From Streptomyces sp. NBC_01275 (GTDB lineage: Bacteria; Actinomycetota; Actinomycetes; Streptomycetales; Streptomycetaceae), in assembly GCF_026340655.1 (NCBI RefSeq), contig NZ_JAPEOZ010000001.1, forward strand, positions 6,262,001-6,326,000: a DNA stretch of 64,000 bases, read 5' to 3'. A program made the position numbers and the translations under genes. Under the pieces are notes generated by a model. It was not told where the DNA came from. It saw nothing but the letters and a program-made list of their open reading frames with translations, and ran no database searches. Below, in pieces: positions 19,762 to 28,396 of the stretch (within the stretch, counting starts at the first letter, position 1; each line of letters starts with the position of its first letter).

Positions 19762-21048
19762 GTGTCCATACCCCCGCCCCCAGGGCCTCACCAGCCCCAG
19801 GACCCGTACCAGCCCCAGCCCCAGCCCCAACCCCAGGATCCGTACGCCCAGCCGCCGTACGCCCAACAGCCTCCCTACGGGACTCAGGGGCCGTACTCCC
19901 CGTATGCGCCGTACCCCCAGGGCTCGTACGGAGGTGCTCCCTATCAGGTCTGGGGGCAGGGCTACAGTCCCTTCGCGCGGCCGACGCCGGTCAACGGGGT
20001 CGCCATCGCCGCGCTCGTCCTGGGCGTCCTCTGCTTCCTGCCGGCCGTGGGACTGGTCCTCGGGGTCATCGCGCTGGTGCAGATCAAGAAGCGCGGAGAG
20101 CGGGGCAAGGGGATGGCGATCGCTGGGGCGATCCTGTCCACCGTGGGGCTCGCGCTGTGGATCGTGTCGCTGTCCACCGGCGTCGTCTCCGAGGCCTGGG
20201 AGGGGTTCAAGGAGGGTGCGAGCGGCAACAGCAGCTTCTCGCTCGCCAAGGGCGACTGCTTCGACGTGCCGGGAGCCGGCTTCGACCAGGACGTCTACGA
20301 CGTCGACGAGGTGCCCTGCGCGGGAAGGCACGACGCCGAGGTGTTCGGCACGATCCCGCTGTCCGGGGCCGACTATCCGGGCGACGACCATGTCACGGAC
20401 GTGGCCGAGGACAAGTGCTACACCCTCCAGGACGCGTATGCGATGGACACCTGGGCGCTGACCGACGAGGTCGACGTCTACTACCTCACGCCCACCTCCG
20501 ACAGCTGGAGCTGGGGCGACCGCGAGATCACCTGCGTCTTCGCCAACACCGACGAGCAGGGCACCCTGACCGGCTCGCTGCGCGCCGACGCGACGACCCT
20601 CGACGCCGACCAGCTGGCCTTCCTCAAGGCGATGGCCGCCGTCGACGAAGTGCTCTTCGAGGAGCCGGAGGAGTACGCCGAGGAGGACCTGGAGAGCAAC
20701 CGGACCTGGGCGGGCGAGACCGGGGACGTGACCGGAGCGCAGGCGAAGGCGTTGAGCGGGCACACCTGGTCCGGCGCGGGCCGTGAGCCCGTCGCCGCGC
20801 TGGTGAAGGACATGCGGGACGCGAGCGACGAGTGGGCGGGGGCGGCCGAGGCGACCGACGTCGACACGTTCTACGAGCACTACGACAACGCCTACGACTA
20901 CGTCGACGGCGACACGACAGTTGCCGCGCGCGAGGCCCTGGGTCTGGCGACCACCCCGCCGTCGTACGACGAGGGTGGGGGCGACGGCGGGGGCGGCGGC
21001 GGGGGCGGCGGCGGGGGCGGCGGCGGCAGTGGGGGGCTCGACGTGTGA
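19762..21048 (+). CDS. DUF4190 / septum-formation domain membrane protein
   Basis: The 428-residue protein has a Pro/Gln/Tyr-rich N terminus (residues 1-70, repeated PQ and PY units), then two membrane helices in a DUF4190 arrangement (GVAIAALVLGVLCFLPAVGLVLGVIAL and GAILSTVGLALWIVSL). The extracytoplasmic domain matches the Septum_form family: GDCFDVPG, VPCAGRHDAEVFG, DKC and ITCVF cysteines likely form disulphides. The C terminus is a poly-Gly run (about 17 Gly). GTG 19762 follows AGGAG by 10 nt. The role in septation is from the family name only. Confidence 0.8.
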   Translation: MSIPPPPGPHQPQDPYQPQPQPQPQDPYAQPPYAQQPPYGTQGPYSPYAPYPQGSYGGAPYQVWGQGYSPFARPTPVNGVAIAALVLGVLCFLPAVGLVLGVIALVQIKKRGERGKGMAIAGAILSTVGLALWIVSLSTGVVSEAWEGFKEGASGNSSFSLAKGDCFDVPGAGFDQDVYDVDEVPCAGRHDAEVFGTIPLSGADYPGDDHVTDVAEDKCYTLQDAYAMDTWALTDEVDVYYLTPTSDSWSWGDREITCVFANTDEQGTLTGSLRADATTLDADQLAFLKAMAAVDEVLFEEPEEYAEEDLESNRTWAGETGDVTGAQAKALSGHTWSGAGREPVAALVKDMRDASDEWAGAAEATDVDTFYEHYDNAYDYVDGDTTVAAREALGLATTPPSYDEGGGDGGGGGGGGGGGGGGSGGLDV

Positions 21049-21235
21049 CGCCGATGCTGATGACGCCGACGTGATCTCCATGTGTTGATCACGCCCATAG
21101 TGGGGAGAAAGTGCCTGCGTAAAGGCTTTCCCGGGCACATGTCATCACATCGAGTGATTCTCTGGCCTTTGCTTGCATCGTTGAACCCACGGTTGCCAGG
21201 CTGTAGCTGTCTGTACAACCTGATGGGAGCGGCCA
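21049..21235. other. Intergenic region upstream of the GntR gene
   Basis: It contains two TTGATCAC/TGATCTCC-like stretches and the sequence TGTCTGTACAACC just before the GntR ribosome binding site, which may be an autoregulatory operator. No terminator is clear. Confidence 0.35.
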
Positions 21236-21988
21236 GTGACATTCGGTGAGCAGCCGGCATATCTGCGGGTCGCGGGGGATCTTCGCAAGAAGATCGTCAA
21301 CGGCTCGTTGCCACCGCACACCCGACTCCCGTCGCAGGCCAGAATCCGCGAGGAGTACGGCGTCTCGGACACCGTGGCGCTCGAGGCGCGCAAGGTGCTG
21401 ATGGCGGAGGGGCTGGTCGAGGGCCGCTCCGGTTCGGGCACGTATGTGCGTGAGCGGCCCGTGCCGCGTCGGATCGCCCGCTCCGGCTACCGCCCCGAGA
21501 GCGGGGCCACGCCGTTCCGCCAGGAGCAGGCCGACGTCCAGACGCGCGGGACGTGGGAGTCCGGCAGCGAGCAGGCCGAGGCGAGCGTGGCCGTCGCCGA
21601 GCGGCTCGGCATCAACGCAGGTGACCGTGTGATGTGCACGCGGTATGTGTTCCGGGAGGCCGGCGAGGCGATGATGCTCTCCACCTCCTGGGAGCCCCTC
21701 GCGGTCACCGGCCGCACGCCCGTGATGCTGCCCGAGGAGGGCCCGCTGGGCGGCATGGGCGTCGTCGAGCGCATGCGGGCCATCGACGTCATCGTCGACA
21801 ACATGACGGAGGAGGTCGGAGCCCGCCCCGGTCTCGCCGAGGAGCTCCTCGCCCTCGGAGGCGTCCCGGGCCATGTCGTCCTGGTCGTCCAGCGCACCTA
21901 CTACGCCTCGGGCCGCCCGGTGGAAACGGCCGACGTGGTCATCCCGGCCGACCGCTACCGGGTGGCGTACCACCTGCCGGTGAGATAG
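21236..21988 (+). CDS. GntR/HutC-family transcriptional regulator with UTRA domain
   Basis: The 250-residue protein has an N-terminal winged helix (YLRVAGDLRKKIVNGSLPPHTRLPSQARIREEYGVSDTVALEARKVLMAEGLVEGRSGSGTYV, residues ~9-73). A UTRA effector-binding domain follows (AERLGINAGDRVMCTRYVF...; VVLVVQRTYYASGRPVETADVVIPADRYRV). GTG 21236 has GGGAG 6 nt upstream. UTRA domains bind small ligands such as sugars or amino acid derivatives; the ligand here is not deducible. It stands alone between two hypothetical genes. Confidence 0.9.
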   Translation: MTFGEQPAYLRVAGDLRKKIVNGSLPPHTRLPSQARIREEYGVSDTVALEARKVLMAEGLVEGRSGSGTYVRERPVPRRIARSGYRPESGATPFRQEQADVQTRGTWESGSEQAEASVAVAERLGINAGDRVMCTRYVFREAGEAMMLSTSWEPLAVTGRTPVMLPEEGPLGGMGVVERMRAIDVIVDNMTEEVGARPGLAEELLALGGVPGHVVLVVQRTYYASGRPVETADVVIPADRYRVAYHLPVR

Positions 21989-22031
21989 CGGGGAGAAGGG
22001 AGGGGCGGGCAAGGGTCCCCTGTGTCGGCGT

Positions 22032-22103
22032 CCCCGCCTGCCCCCGCCCGGCGCACCCCGCCTGCCCCCGCCCGGCGCACCTCGCCTGCCCCCGCGCCCG
22101 CAG
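22032..22103. repeat. ~23-bp GC-rich tandem repeat
   Basis: CCCGCCTGCCCCCGCCCGGC-type units recur about three times with small differences (22033-22103). They fill the start of the 406-bp gap between the GntR and SPOR-like genes. The rest of the gap (to 22394) shows no ORF I would call. Confidence 0.7.
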
Positions 22104-22394
22104 CCCGACGGCGCACACCCTCCGGTGATCGCCCCCGGTGACGGCCCGGCGTGGAGTCGGGGGCAGGGCGTCGGAATCCGGTCGTTTCCGGTCGTTCTCG
22201 CAGGTCGTCCGGTCAGTGCCGGTTACCCCGCCGACCGGAGGCCTCGCAGCGCGCGCAGGGCGCGTTCTCTCTCGTGCGCCCCCTCCGTCTTGGCTGGTTG
22301 CGTACCTCTTTGTGAAAATCCGTGTTCGCTGAGTAAAGGTAAGGCGTACGCTCGGGCATATGCGGACTGCGGTTTCCCTAGAGAGAGGGGCGCG

Positions 22395-22598
22395 ATGAAC
22401 GACGGCGCCCTCTCCCTCCCCTGGCTCGTCATACGGCAGGACGACAACGGCAACCGCTACCGAGTGGGCCGGTACGCGACCCGGGCCGAGGCCCAGAAGA
22501 TCGCGGACAGCCTCGACGGTCGCGGACACAAGCAGCTCTACTGGGTCGAAAGGATCGGCCAGACCTCGAGCCCCAGCGAAGAGGGCACCAGGAACTGA
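22395..22598 (+). CDS. Small SPOR-like protein
   Basis: This 67-residue soluble protein has the compact pattern WLVIRQDDNGNRYRVGRYATRAEAQKIADSLDGRGHKQLYWVE. That matches SPOR-like small proteins of Streptomyces, with the beta-alpha-beta-beta signature RVG-Y-TRAEAQ. ATG 22395 follows GAGAGAGGGG. It has no membrane segment, so if it binds peptidoglycan like true SPOR domains it would need a partner. Function unknown. Confidence 0.75.
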   Translation: MNDGALSLPWLVIRQDDNGNRYRVGRYATRAEAQKIADSLDGRGHKQLYWVERIGQTSSPSEEGTRN

Positions 22599-22631
22599 CG
22601 GCGCCGGGAACGGACCCGCGCGGCGGTCCCG

Positions 22632-22637
22632 TAGGCT
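22632..22637 (+). promoter_or_regulatory. -10 box of leaderless NUDIX gene
   Basis: TAGGCT ends 7 nt before the ATG at 22645. Confidence 0.5.
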
Positions 22638-22644
22638 CCGGCGC

Positions 22645-23067
22645 ATGACCGAACGGACCGCGGAACGGATCGTGGTGGTCGCGGCCGCCCTGCTCGACGG
22701 CGTCCGCCTCCTCGCCGCGCGCCGCAGCGCGCCCCCCGAACTCGCCGGGCGCTGGGAGCTGCCCGGCGGCAAGGTCGAGGCCGGGGAGCGCCCCGAGGCG
22801 GCCCTGGTGCGCGAACTGCGCGAGGAACTCGGCGTCGACGCCGAGGCCGTGGAGCGCGTCCCGGGGGAGTGGCCTCTGAAGCCGCCCTACGTCCTGCAGG
22901 TGTGGACCGCCCGGCTGCGCCCCGGCTCCGCAGCCCCCGCGCCGCTGGAGGACCACGACGAGCTGCGCTGGCTGGCCCCCGTCGACGTCTGGGACGTGAA
23001 CTGGCTCGACCAGGACGTCCCCGCCGTACGCCAGGCCCTCGCGCACCTGGGAGCCGGGGCTCGCTGA
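22645..23067 (+). CDS. NUDIX hydrolase, MutT-like
   Basis: The 140-residue protein contains the Nudix box GG-KVEAGERPEAALVRELREELGV (residues ~39-62), which binds Mg2+ and the diphosphate. The preceding RRSAPPELAGRWELPGGK fits the MutT/8-oxo-dGTPase subgroup, which removes oxidised nucleotides; CTP or other NTP diphosphatase activity is equally possible. It is 46 bp after the SPOR-like gene but has its own TANNNT box. Confidence 0.88.
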   Translation: MTERTAERIVVVAAALLDGVRLLAARRSAPPELAGRWELPGGKVEAGERPEAALVRELREELGVDAEAVERVPGEWPLKPPYVLQVWTARLRPGSAAPAPLEDHDELRWLAPVDVWDVNWLDQDVPAVRQALAHLGAGAR

Positions 23068-23100
23068 CCGGGGCGTATGCCTCGCCCTCTACGCCGTTCG

Positions 23101-23120
23101 CCCACAGTGCGCCCTGTGGG
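23101..23120. terminator. Short hairpin after the NUDIX gene
   Basis: CCCACAG (23101-23107) pairs with CTGTGGG (23114-23120) around a 6-nt loop. A weak terminator candidate. Confidence 0.4.
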
Positions 23121-23146
23121 GCGGTAATGCCCCCCGGATATCGGGT

Positions 23147-23608
23147 ATGTGCCCATTAACCCCACTAAACCGGACATGGGTGAACTCGCTGGCCTGGGAA
23201 GTGATCGGCGTGATCGACACCGAAGGCGACCGCGTCGAGTGGACCTTCCCCGCTGACCCCGGCGCGGTGCGCACCGCGCGCCGAGCCGTCCGGGGCCAGC
23301 TGCGCGGCTGGGGCCTGGACAGTCTGGGCGACGTCGCGACCCTGCTGGTCAGTGAGCTGGTGACCAACTCCCTGCGGCACGCCACCGGCCCCATCGGCGT
23401 CCGGCTGGTCCGCCCGGCCGGGCTGGAGGGCGTCCTGCTGGTCGAGGTCTCCGACCCTCTGCCGGACCCGCCGCGCGAGCGTGTCGCCCGGCCGGAGGAC
23501 GAGAGCGGCCGTGGACTTCAGCTGGTGGCCTCCTCCTCGCGCCGCTGGGGCACCCGTCTGGGTGACACCGGGAAGACGGTGTGGTTCGAACTGGCGGTGC
23601 CGGGTTGA
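23147..23608 (+). CDS. Stand-alone HATPase_c (anti-sigma/SpoIIAB-like) protein
   Basis: The 153-residue protein is a single histidine-kinase-type ATPase domain with no phospho-acceptor. Motifs are LLVSELVTNSLRHATG (N box), LLVEVSDPLPDPP (G1 region), ESGRGLQLV (G2) and GKTVWFEL. Such proteins act as anti-sigma factors or switch kinases in Streptomyces. These motifs closely match the C-terminal domain of the large phosphatase encoded just downstream. The start is uncertain: ATG 23147 is given, but GTG 23180 (VNSLAWEVIG) is possible and neither has a clear ribosome binding site. Confidence 0.82.
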   Translation: MCPLTPLNRTWVNSLAWEVIGVIDTEGDRVEWTFPADPGAVRTARRAVRGQLRGWGLDSLGDVATLLVSELVTNSLRHATGPIGVRLVRPAGLEGVLLVEVSDPLPDPPRERVARPEDESGRGLQLVASSSRRWGTRLGDTGKTVWFELAVPG

Positions 23609-23951
23609 GGGGTGCCCGAGAAGGTGTACGGGAAGGCGTGCGAGCGGGAGTGGCGGAAGGTGTGCGAGCGGGAGTACCAGAAGGTGTACGAGGGGGTGTG
23701 CAGGCGCATGTACACACGGCGGGTCCGTGTCGCCGATCGGTTCCGGCCGCAGGTCGGTTCCGGAAGGTGTGGTTCGACGGCGTGCCCGCTGGTTAGAAGA
23801 CTGGAAGTGTTGTCGCGGGACGGGCCAAAAAGCGCCTGGACCGTGCTGTGATCGTGAACACCGTGTCGTGCGGACCCGTAGTGCTGGATACTGCGGGCAG
23901 CCGCTGCCGGTGACCGGTGCCGGACGCGGTGAGCTGGAGGGGACGGTTCGC
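23609..23951. other. Intergenic region with imperfect tandem repeats
   Basis: Between 23620 and 23712 a GAAGGTGTGCGAGCGGGAGT-like unit recurs about three to four times with drift. The remaining sequence up to the phosphatase ribosome binding site shows no convincing ORF or promoter. Confidence 0.6.
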
Positions 23952-26591
23952 GTGAGCGAGATACCAGCGAAGGCCACGGAGTCCGAGGACCCGTCGGGCG
24001 GCGCGAGGGCGAAAGCCGATGGTGCGCTCGCCGCCGACGCCGGGCATGGCCTCGCGGACGGCGGGACGACGCTCGGTGACGCCATGTGGCAGAGCAGTCC
24101 GCCCGGCTCCATCTACGACTACATCAGGGTCGCCTCGTTCTCGATCGGTCCCGACGGTCTCGTCGACCAGTGGAGCCTGCGCGCCGAGCAGGTCTTCGGC
24201 ATCCCCGCCGAGCGGGCCGTGGGCATGGACCCCATCGACGCGTTCATCGACCCGGACCTGCGCGAGCGCGGTCAGCGCAAGATGGCCGAGATCCTCGACG
24301 GGCGGGAGTGGACCGGAGTGGTCCCCTTCCGCATCCCCGACGCCGTGCCGGGCGGCGGACGCGGCGAGCGGGGCCTCGCCGAGGTGTACGTCATGCCGAC
24401 GCGCAGCCTGGACGGCGACAAGGCCGCCGTGTGCATCGTCGTCGACGTCCGCACCCTGCGCAGCATCGAGACCGACCTCGCCGCCTCACAGGCGATTTTC
24501 GGTCAATCCCCGTTCGGGTTCCTGCTGATCGACCCCGACCTGCGGGTCCGCCGGGCCAACGAGCGGTTCGCCTCCCTCTTCGGCGGGACCCCCGACGACC
24601 ACCGGGGCAAGGGGGTGCACGACTACCTGCCCAGGTCCGAGGCCGAGCGGGTCAGCGCGATACTGCGCCGGGTGCTGCAGACCGGCGACTCCATCACGGA
24701 CATGCACGTCACGGGCTTCGTGCCGGACTCCGAGGAGCGCCGGCACTGGTCGATCAACCTCTACCGCGTGCACAGCGGCACCGGCCGTCCCATCGGCGTC
24801 GCCTGGCTCGGCACCGACATCACCGCCCGCCGCGCCGCCGCCCGCGAGGCCGCCGCGGCACGGCGCAATCTCGCCCTTCTCAACGAGGCGGGAGCCCGCA
24901 TAGGGAACTCCCTCGACCTGGAGACGACCGCGCGCGAGCTTCTCGACGTCGTCGTGCCCGGATTCTGCGACCTGGCCACCGTCGACCTCTACCAGGGCCT
25001 CCTGGCCGGCGACGAGACCCCGCCCGGCCTCGCCGACGGCAGCGCCGAACTGCGCCGGGTGGCCTTCTCCTCCGCCGTCTCCGACGCCCCCTTCGCGGGC
25101 TCGGGCCCGCCCGTCGCGGTCGGCGCGGTCCACCACTTCCCGTTCAACTCGCCCTGCGCGGACGCCCTGCGCACCGCCCGCCCGCAGTCCATCCCCGGCG
25201 AGGAGGGCGGCCTCGTGCAGTCCACCCTCGCCATCCCGATGGTCGCCCACGACACGGTCGTAGGGCTGGCGCAGTTCTCGCGGACCAAGGGGAGTGAGCC
25301 GTTCGGGGACCGGGACCGGGATCTGGCGGTGGAGTTGGCGGCTCGGGCGGCGGTCTGTATCGACAACGCCCGGCTGTACCGGCGTGAGCACGAGCGGGCG
25401 TTGATGCTGCAGCGGTCGTTGCTGCCGCCCGGCGACCCAGTCGCCTCCGGTCTGGACATCGCCTGCCGCTATCTGCCCGGCAACGTCTCCACCGGGCGGC
25501 CCAGCGAGGTCGGCGGCGACTGGTTCGACGTCATCGAGCTCCCCGGCCACCGTACGGCGTTGGTGGTCGGCGACGTGATGGGCCGCGGTCTGCGGGCCGC
25601 CGTCGCCATGGGCGAACTCCGCACGGCGGTCAGGACCCTGGCCCTCCTCGACCTCGAACCGGCGGAGGTGCTCTCGGCGTTGGACGAGATCGCGCGCGGT
25701 CTCGGCACCCCCGGCGGAGTCCAGCAGGCCACCCGCGCGGCCCGCCGCCCCCGGGAGGCCGACCTGTCCGAGGTCTACCTCGCGACGTGCGTGTACGCGG
25801 TCTACGACTCCGTGACCCGCCGGTGCACCTTCGCCAACGCGGGCCATCTGCCCCCCGTCCTGGTCGAGCCCGGCGAGCCCGCCCTGATGCTCGACGTGCC
25901 GCCGGGCATGCCGCTCGGCGTCGGGGGGGAGCCCTTCGAGGAGGTGGAGGTCGAACTCCCCGAGGGCGCGCTGCTCGCGCTCTACACGGACGGCCTCGTC
26001 GAATCCCGCGACCATCCGCTGGACGAGGGCCTCAACGCGTTCGTGGGAGCCCTCACCGACCCCTCGGCGCCGTTGGAGGACGTCTGCGACCACGTCCTGA
26101 ACACCCTCGACACCCACCACGGCGAGGACGACATCGCGCTGCTGATGGCACGTGTCCAGGGCATGCCCGCCGATTCCGTCGGCGACTGGACGCTGCCGCG
26201 CGAGCCGCGCAGCGTGGGCCGCGCCCGCGAGTACGCCCGCACCCGGCTGATCGGCTGGGGCCTCGAACCCCTCGTCGACACCACCGAGTTGCTGGTCAGC
26301 GAGCTGGTGACGAACGCGCTGCGGTACGGCGAGGGCGAGATCAGGCTCCGTCTCCTCCTGGACCGCACGCTGGTGTGCGAGGTCTGGGACGCGGGCCTCG
26401 TCCAACCGCGCCGCCGACGCGCCCGGGACACCGACGAGGGCGGCCGCGGACTCCAGCTCGTCGGCCTCCTGTCGGCCGCCTGGGGCTCCCGCCGCACGCC
26501 ACGCGGCAAGACGGTGTGGTTCGAACTTCCGCTTCCCGACGGCGAGACGGGCCTCGCGGACCCGGCGGAGGCGTTGCTGAGCCTGTTCTGA
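23952..26591 (+). CDS. PAS-PAS-GAF-PP2C (SpoIIE) phosphatase with C-terminal HATPase domain
   Basis: The 879-residue regulator contains two PAS domains (~45-165; ~175-300, ending WLGTDITARRAA), a GAF domain (~315-475), a PPM/SpoIIE phosphatase domain with VGGDWFDVIEL, VGDVMGRGLRAAVAMGEL, FANAGHLPPVLV and LYTDGLVESR, and an HATPase_c domain (LLVSELVTNALRYGEG; GGRGLQLVG). It thus combines a phosphatase for an anti-anti-sigma factor with an anti-sigma-type kinase, controlling an unknown sigma factor in response to a sensed ligand. GTG 23952 follows GGAGGGG by about 9 nt. The neighbouring gene at 23147 encodes a paralogue of the last domain. Confidence 0.9.
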   Translation: MSEIPAKATESEDPSGGARAKADGALAADAGHGLADGGTTLGDAMWQSSPPGSIYDYIRVASFSIGPDGLVDQWSLRAEQVFGIPAERAVGMDPIDAFIDPDLRERGQRKMAEILDGREWTGVVPFRIPDAVPGGGRGERGLAEVYVMPTRSLDGDKAAVCIVVDVRTLRSIETDLAASQAIFGQSPFGFLLIDPDLRVRRANERFASLFGGTPDDHRGKGVHDYLPRSEAERVSAILRRVLQTGDSITDMHVTGFVPDSEERRHWSINLYRVHSGTGRPIGVAWLGTDITARRAAAREAAAARRNLALLNEAGARIGNSLDLETTARELLDVVVPGFCDLATVDLYQGLLAGDETPPGLADGSAELRRVAFSSAVSDAPFAGSGPPVAVGAVHHFPFNSPCADALRTARPQSIPGEEGGLVQSTLAIPMVAHDTVVGLAQFSRTKGSEPFGDRDRDLAVELAARAAVCIDNARLYRREHERALMLQRSLLPPGDPVASGLDIACRYLPGNVSTGRPSEVGGDWFDVIELPGHRTALVVGDVMGRGLRAAVAMGELRTAVRTLALLDLEPAEVLSALDEIARGLGTPGGVQQATRAARRPREADLSEVYLATCVYAVYDSVTRRCTFANAGHLPPVLVEPGEPALMLDVPPGMPLGVGGEPFEEVEVELPEGALLALYTDGLVESRDHPLDEGLNAFVGALTDPSAPLEDVCDHVLNTLDTHHGEDDIALLMARVQGMPADSVGDWTLPREPRSVGRAREYARTRLIGWGLEPLVDTTELLVSELVTNALRYGEGEIRLRLLLDRTLVCEVWDAGLVQPRRRRARDTDEGGRGLQLVGLLSAAWGSRRTPRGKTVWFELPLPDGETGLADPAEALLSLF

Positions 26592-26688
26592 CGAGACGGA
26601 CGGGGACCGACGGGGACCCGACCGGGACGGGCCGAGACGGAGTGGGGCGGGCCGGGACGGACTGGGACGGGCCGGGGCGGACGGGGGA
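26592..26688. repeat. Degenerate GGGACGGGC-type repeats
   Basis: The gap between the convergent phosphatase and TPM-like genes is made of GGGACGG/GGACGGGCC units repeated with variation. No hairpin stands out. Confidence 0.6.
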
Positions 26689-28302
26689 TCATCCGGGAGT
26701 CGTCGGTCTGCCGAATCCGGCCGGCGGCCCGTTCTCGGGGTCGTCCGCCGGGACGACCCCGCCGAGGACGGCCCCGCCGGTTCCGGCGGTCGTACGGCCC
26801 GCCCCGGCGGAGCCGGTGTAGGGGTTTCCGTGCGCCCGCACGTCCCGCTCGGACAGTTCCAGGGCCTCCAGGGCCAGCGTGTCGGCCTGCGCGCGGGTCG
26901 TCGGGTCGCCGGCGGCGAGGAGGCGTTCCGCCTCCGCGAGCCGGGTGCGGGGGGTGGCGCTCACCGCGCCCCGGTGCGTGGTGACGAAGTCGGCCGCGGC
27001 GGCGGTGGAACTGCGGGCGACGACCAGACCGGCGGCCGCCAGCACCCCGGCCCGCCCCGAGGCGAGGGGCGCGGTGGCCCGTACGATCCGCCGCAGCACG
27101 CCGATCGGATCGCCGGGCTGCCGACCGGTCGACTCCTGGCGTACGGCGGCGAGGACGGCGTCGGCGTGCGGCAACCGTGCCGCCGCGCCCGGGTCCTTGC
27201 CCTCTCCGCCGGCCCCCTCGGCCGCGTCGGGACGACCTCGCGCATCGGCCAGCTCCGCCTCCGCGCCGGTCAGCGCGGCCGCCACCAGCCCTTCCGCCTC
27301 CCGTAGTTCGCCGGCCAGCCGGTCGACGCCCTCGACGAGGACGGCCGCCTGGGCGACCGCGCCCTCGGCTGCCCGCAGCTGCCGGGCGGCCCGCTCCGGC
27401 TGCCCCGAATCGGCCGCCTGCCGGGCCTGGTTGAGCCGTACGGTGGCGAACAGCAGCCGGTCCTTGGCCTGTTCGACGCTTCCGGTGACGGCGGCGCTCG
27501 CGGTGGGCGCGTACCGGGCGCCGAGCCCGGCGAGTACGGCGTCCACGGCCCCGGTCCGCCCGGCCAGCTCCCGGAACCGGGCCTCGGCGACGCCCAGCGC
27601 CGCGTCCACCCCCTGTCCCTCCAGCCCGCGCAGCCGGTCGAAGTCCCCGGCCACGGCGTCCAGCCGCCGCCCGGCCTCCACGCACCGCCCCACGATCCCG
27701 GCGAGCGCGTGCCGCCGTTCGGCCTCCTCCGCCGGGACGCCCTCGTCGTACCGCTGCCGCATACGGAAGGCGGCGGCCAGCTCGTTCTCGGCGTCGCGGG
27801 TCGCCCGGCGGAAGGGGGTCACGGCCCCCGGCCCGAACAGGGCCTCGGCGAAGCCGAGTTCGGCGCGTGCGGCCCGCAGTCGGTCGTCGGCCTCGACCAG
27901 CGCCGCACAGGCCCGCTCGTCGAGCCCGGCGAGCGGCGGGGACGCGGCCCGGGGCGGCGGACTGCCGACCCCGCCGGGCGTGGTCCGACGCCGGGCCCGC
28001 CGGACCCGGCGCACGTACCCGTATCCGGCGGCCACACCCACCGCGCCGACCGCGACGAGGGGAAGCACGAGGTCGGCGCCGGACGTCTCGTCCTCGGCGG
28101 CGGGCAGGGCGGACACGGCGGACACGGCGGACACGGCGGGCGCGGGCTCCTTGATCGCAACCGGAGCGTCCGCCCCTGACGTCATCCCCGGCAACACCAG
28201 CCACACGACCCCGGCCGCACCGCCCACCAGGGCATGCGCCACGCGCACGGATATGTGCGACTTGGCATGCCGGGCTCGACCTCGGGGCGGAGATGGCGTC
28301 AC
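26689..28302 (-). CDS. TPM-family C-terminal region without the TPM domain
   Basis: The 537-residue protein has one N-terminal helix (HALVGGAAGVVWLVLPGM), an Ala/Pro linker, a second helix (LVLPLVAVGAVGVAAGYGYV) and a long alanine-rich coiled-coil region (~125-510) ending AAADFVTTHRGAVSATPRTRLAEAE, ERDVRAHGNPYTG and GGAVLGGVV. This corresponds to the second half of the long Streptomyces TPM-domain proteins as I remember them. The usual signal peptide plus TPM phosphatase-like domain is replaced by about 60 residues. GTG 28302 follows TACGCT by 7 nt (leaderless). Function unknown. Confidence 0.72.
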   Translation of the reverse strand: MTPSPPRGRARHAKSHISVRVAHALVGGAAGVVWLVLPGMTSGADAPVAIKEPAPAVSAVSAVSALPAAEDETSGADLVLPLVAVGAVGVAAGYGYVRRVRRARRRTTPGGVGSPPPRAASPPLAGLDERACAALVEADDRLRAARAELGFAEALFGPGAVTPFRRATRDAENELAAAFRMRQRYDEGVPAEEAERRHALAGIVGRCVEAGRRLDAVAGDFDRLRGLEGQGVDAALGVAEARFRELAGRTGAVDAVLAGLGARYAPTASAAVTGSVEQAKDRLLFATVRLNQARQAADSGQPERAARQLRAAEGAVAQAAVLVEGVDRLAGELREAEGLVAAALTGAEAELADARGRPDAAEGAGGEGKDPGAAARLPHADAVLAAVRQESTGRQPGDPIGVLRRIVRATAPLASGRAGVLAAAGLVVARSSTAAAADFVTTHRGAVSATPRTRLAEAERLLAAGDPTTRAQADTLALEALELSERDVRAHGNPYTGSAGAGRTTAGTGGAVLGGVVPADDPENGPPAGFGRPTTPG

Positions 28303-28309
28303 ATTTCGG

Positions 28310-28315
28310 AGCGTA
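28310..28315 (-). promoter_or_regulatory. -10 box of leaderless TPM-like gene
   Basis: Minus-strand TACGCT ends 7 nt before the GTG at 28302. Confidence 0.5.
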
Positions 28316-28396
28316 TGGCCGCGAATGCAGCCACGCGAGCTGAATACACCCGACTCGGGGACCGTGAGGCAGACCGACACGGGAGGGGACACGGGG

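Noticed and set aside
20950..21048. Frameshift at the poly-Gly tail of the septum-formation protein
   Set aside because: The GGN run stays in frame to a normal stop codon, and similar Gly-rich tails are common in such surface proteins.
23612..23851. Small plus-strand frame over the imperfect repeats between the two HATPase genes
   Set aside because: Its sequence is dictated by the DNA repeats, it lacks a ribosome binding site, and no family resemblance is seen.
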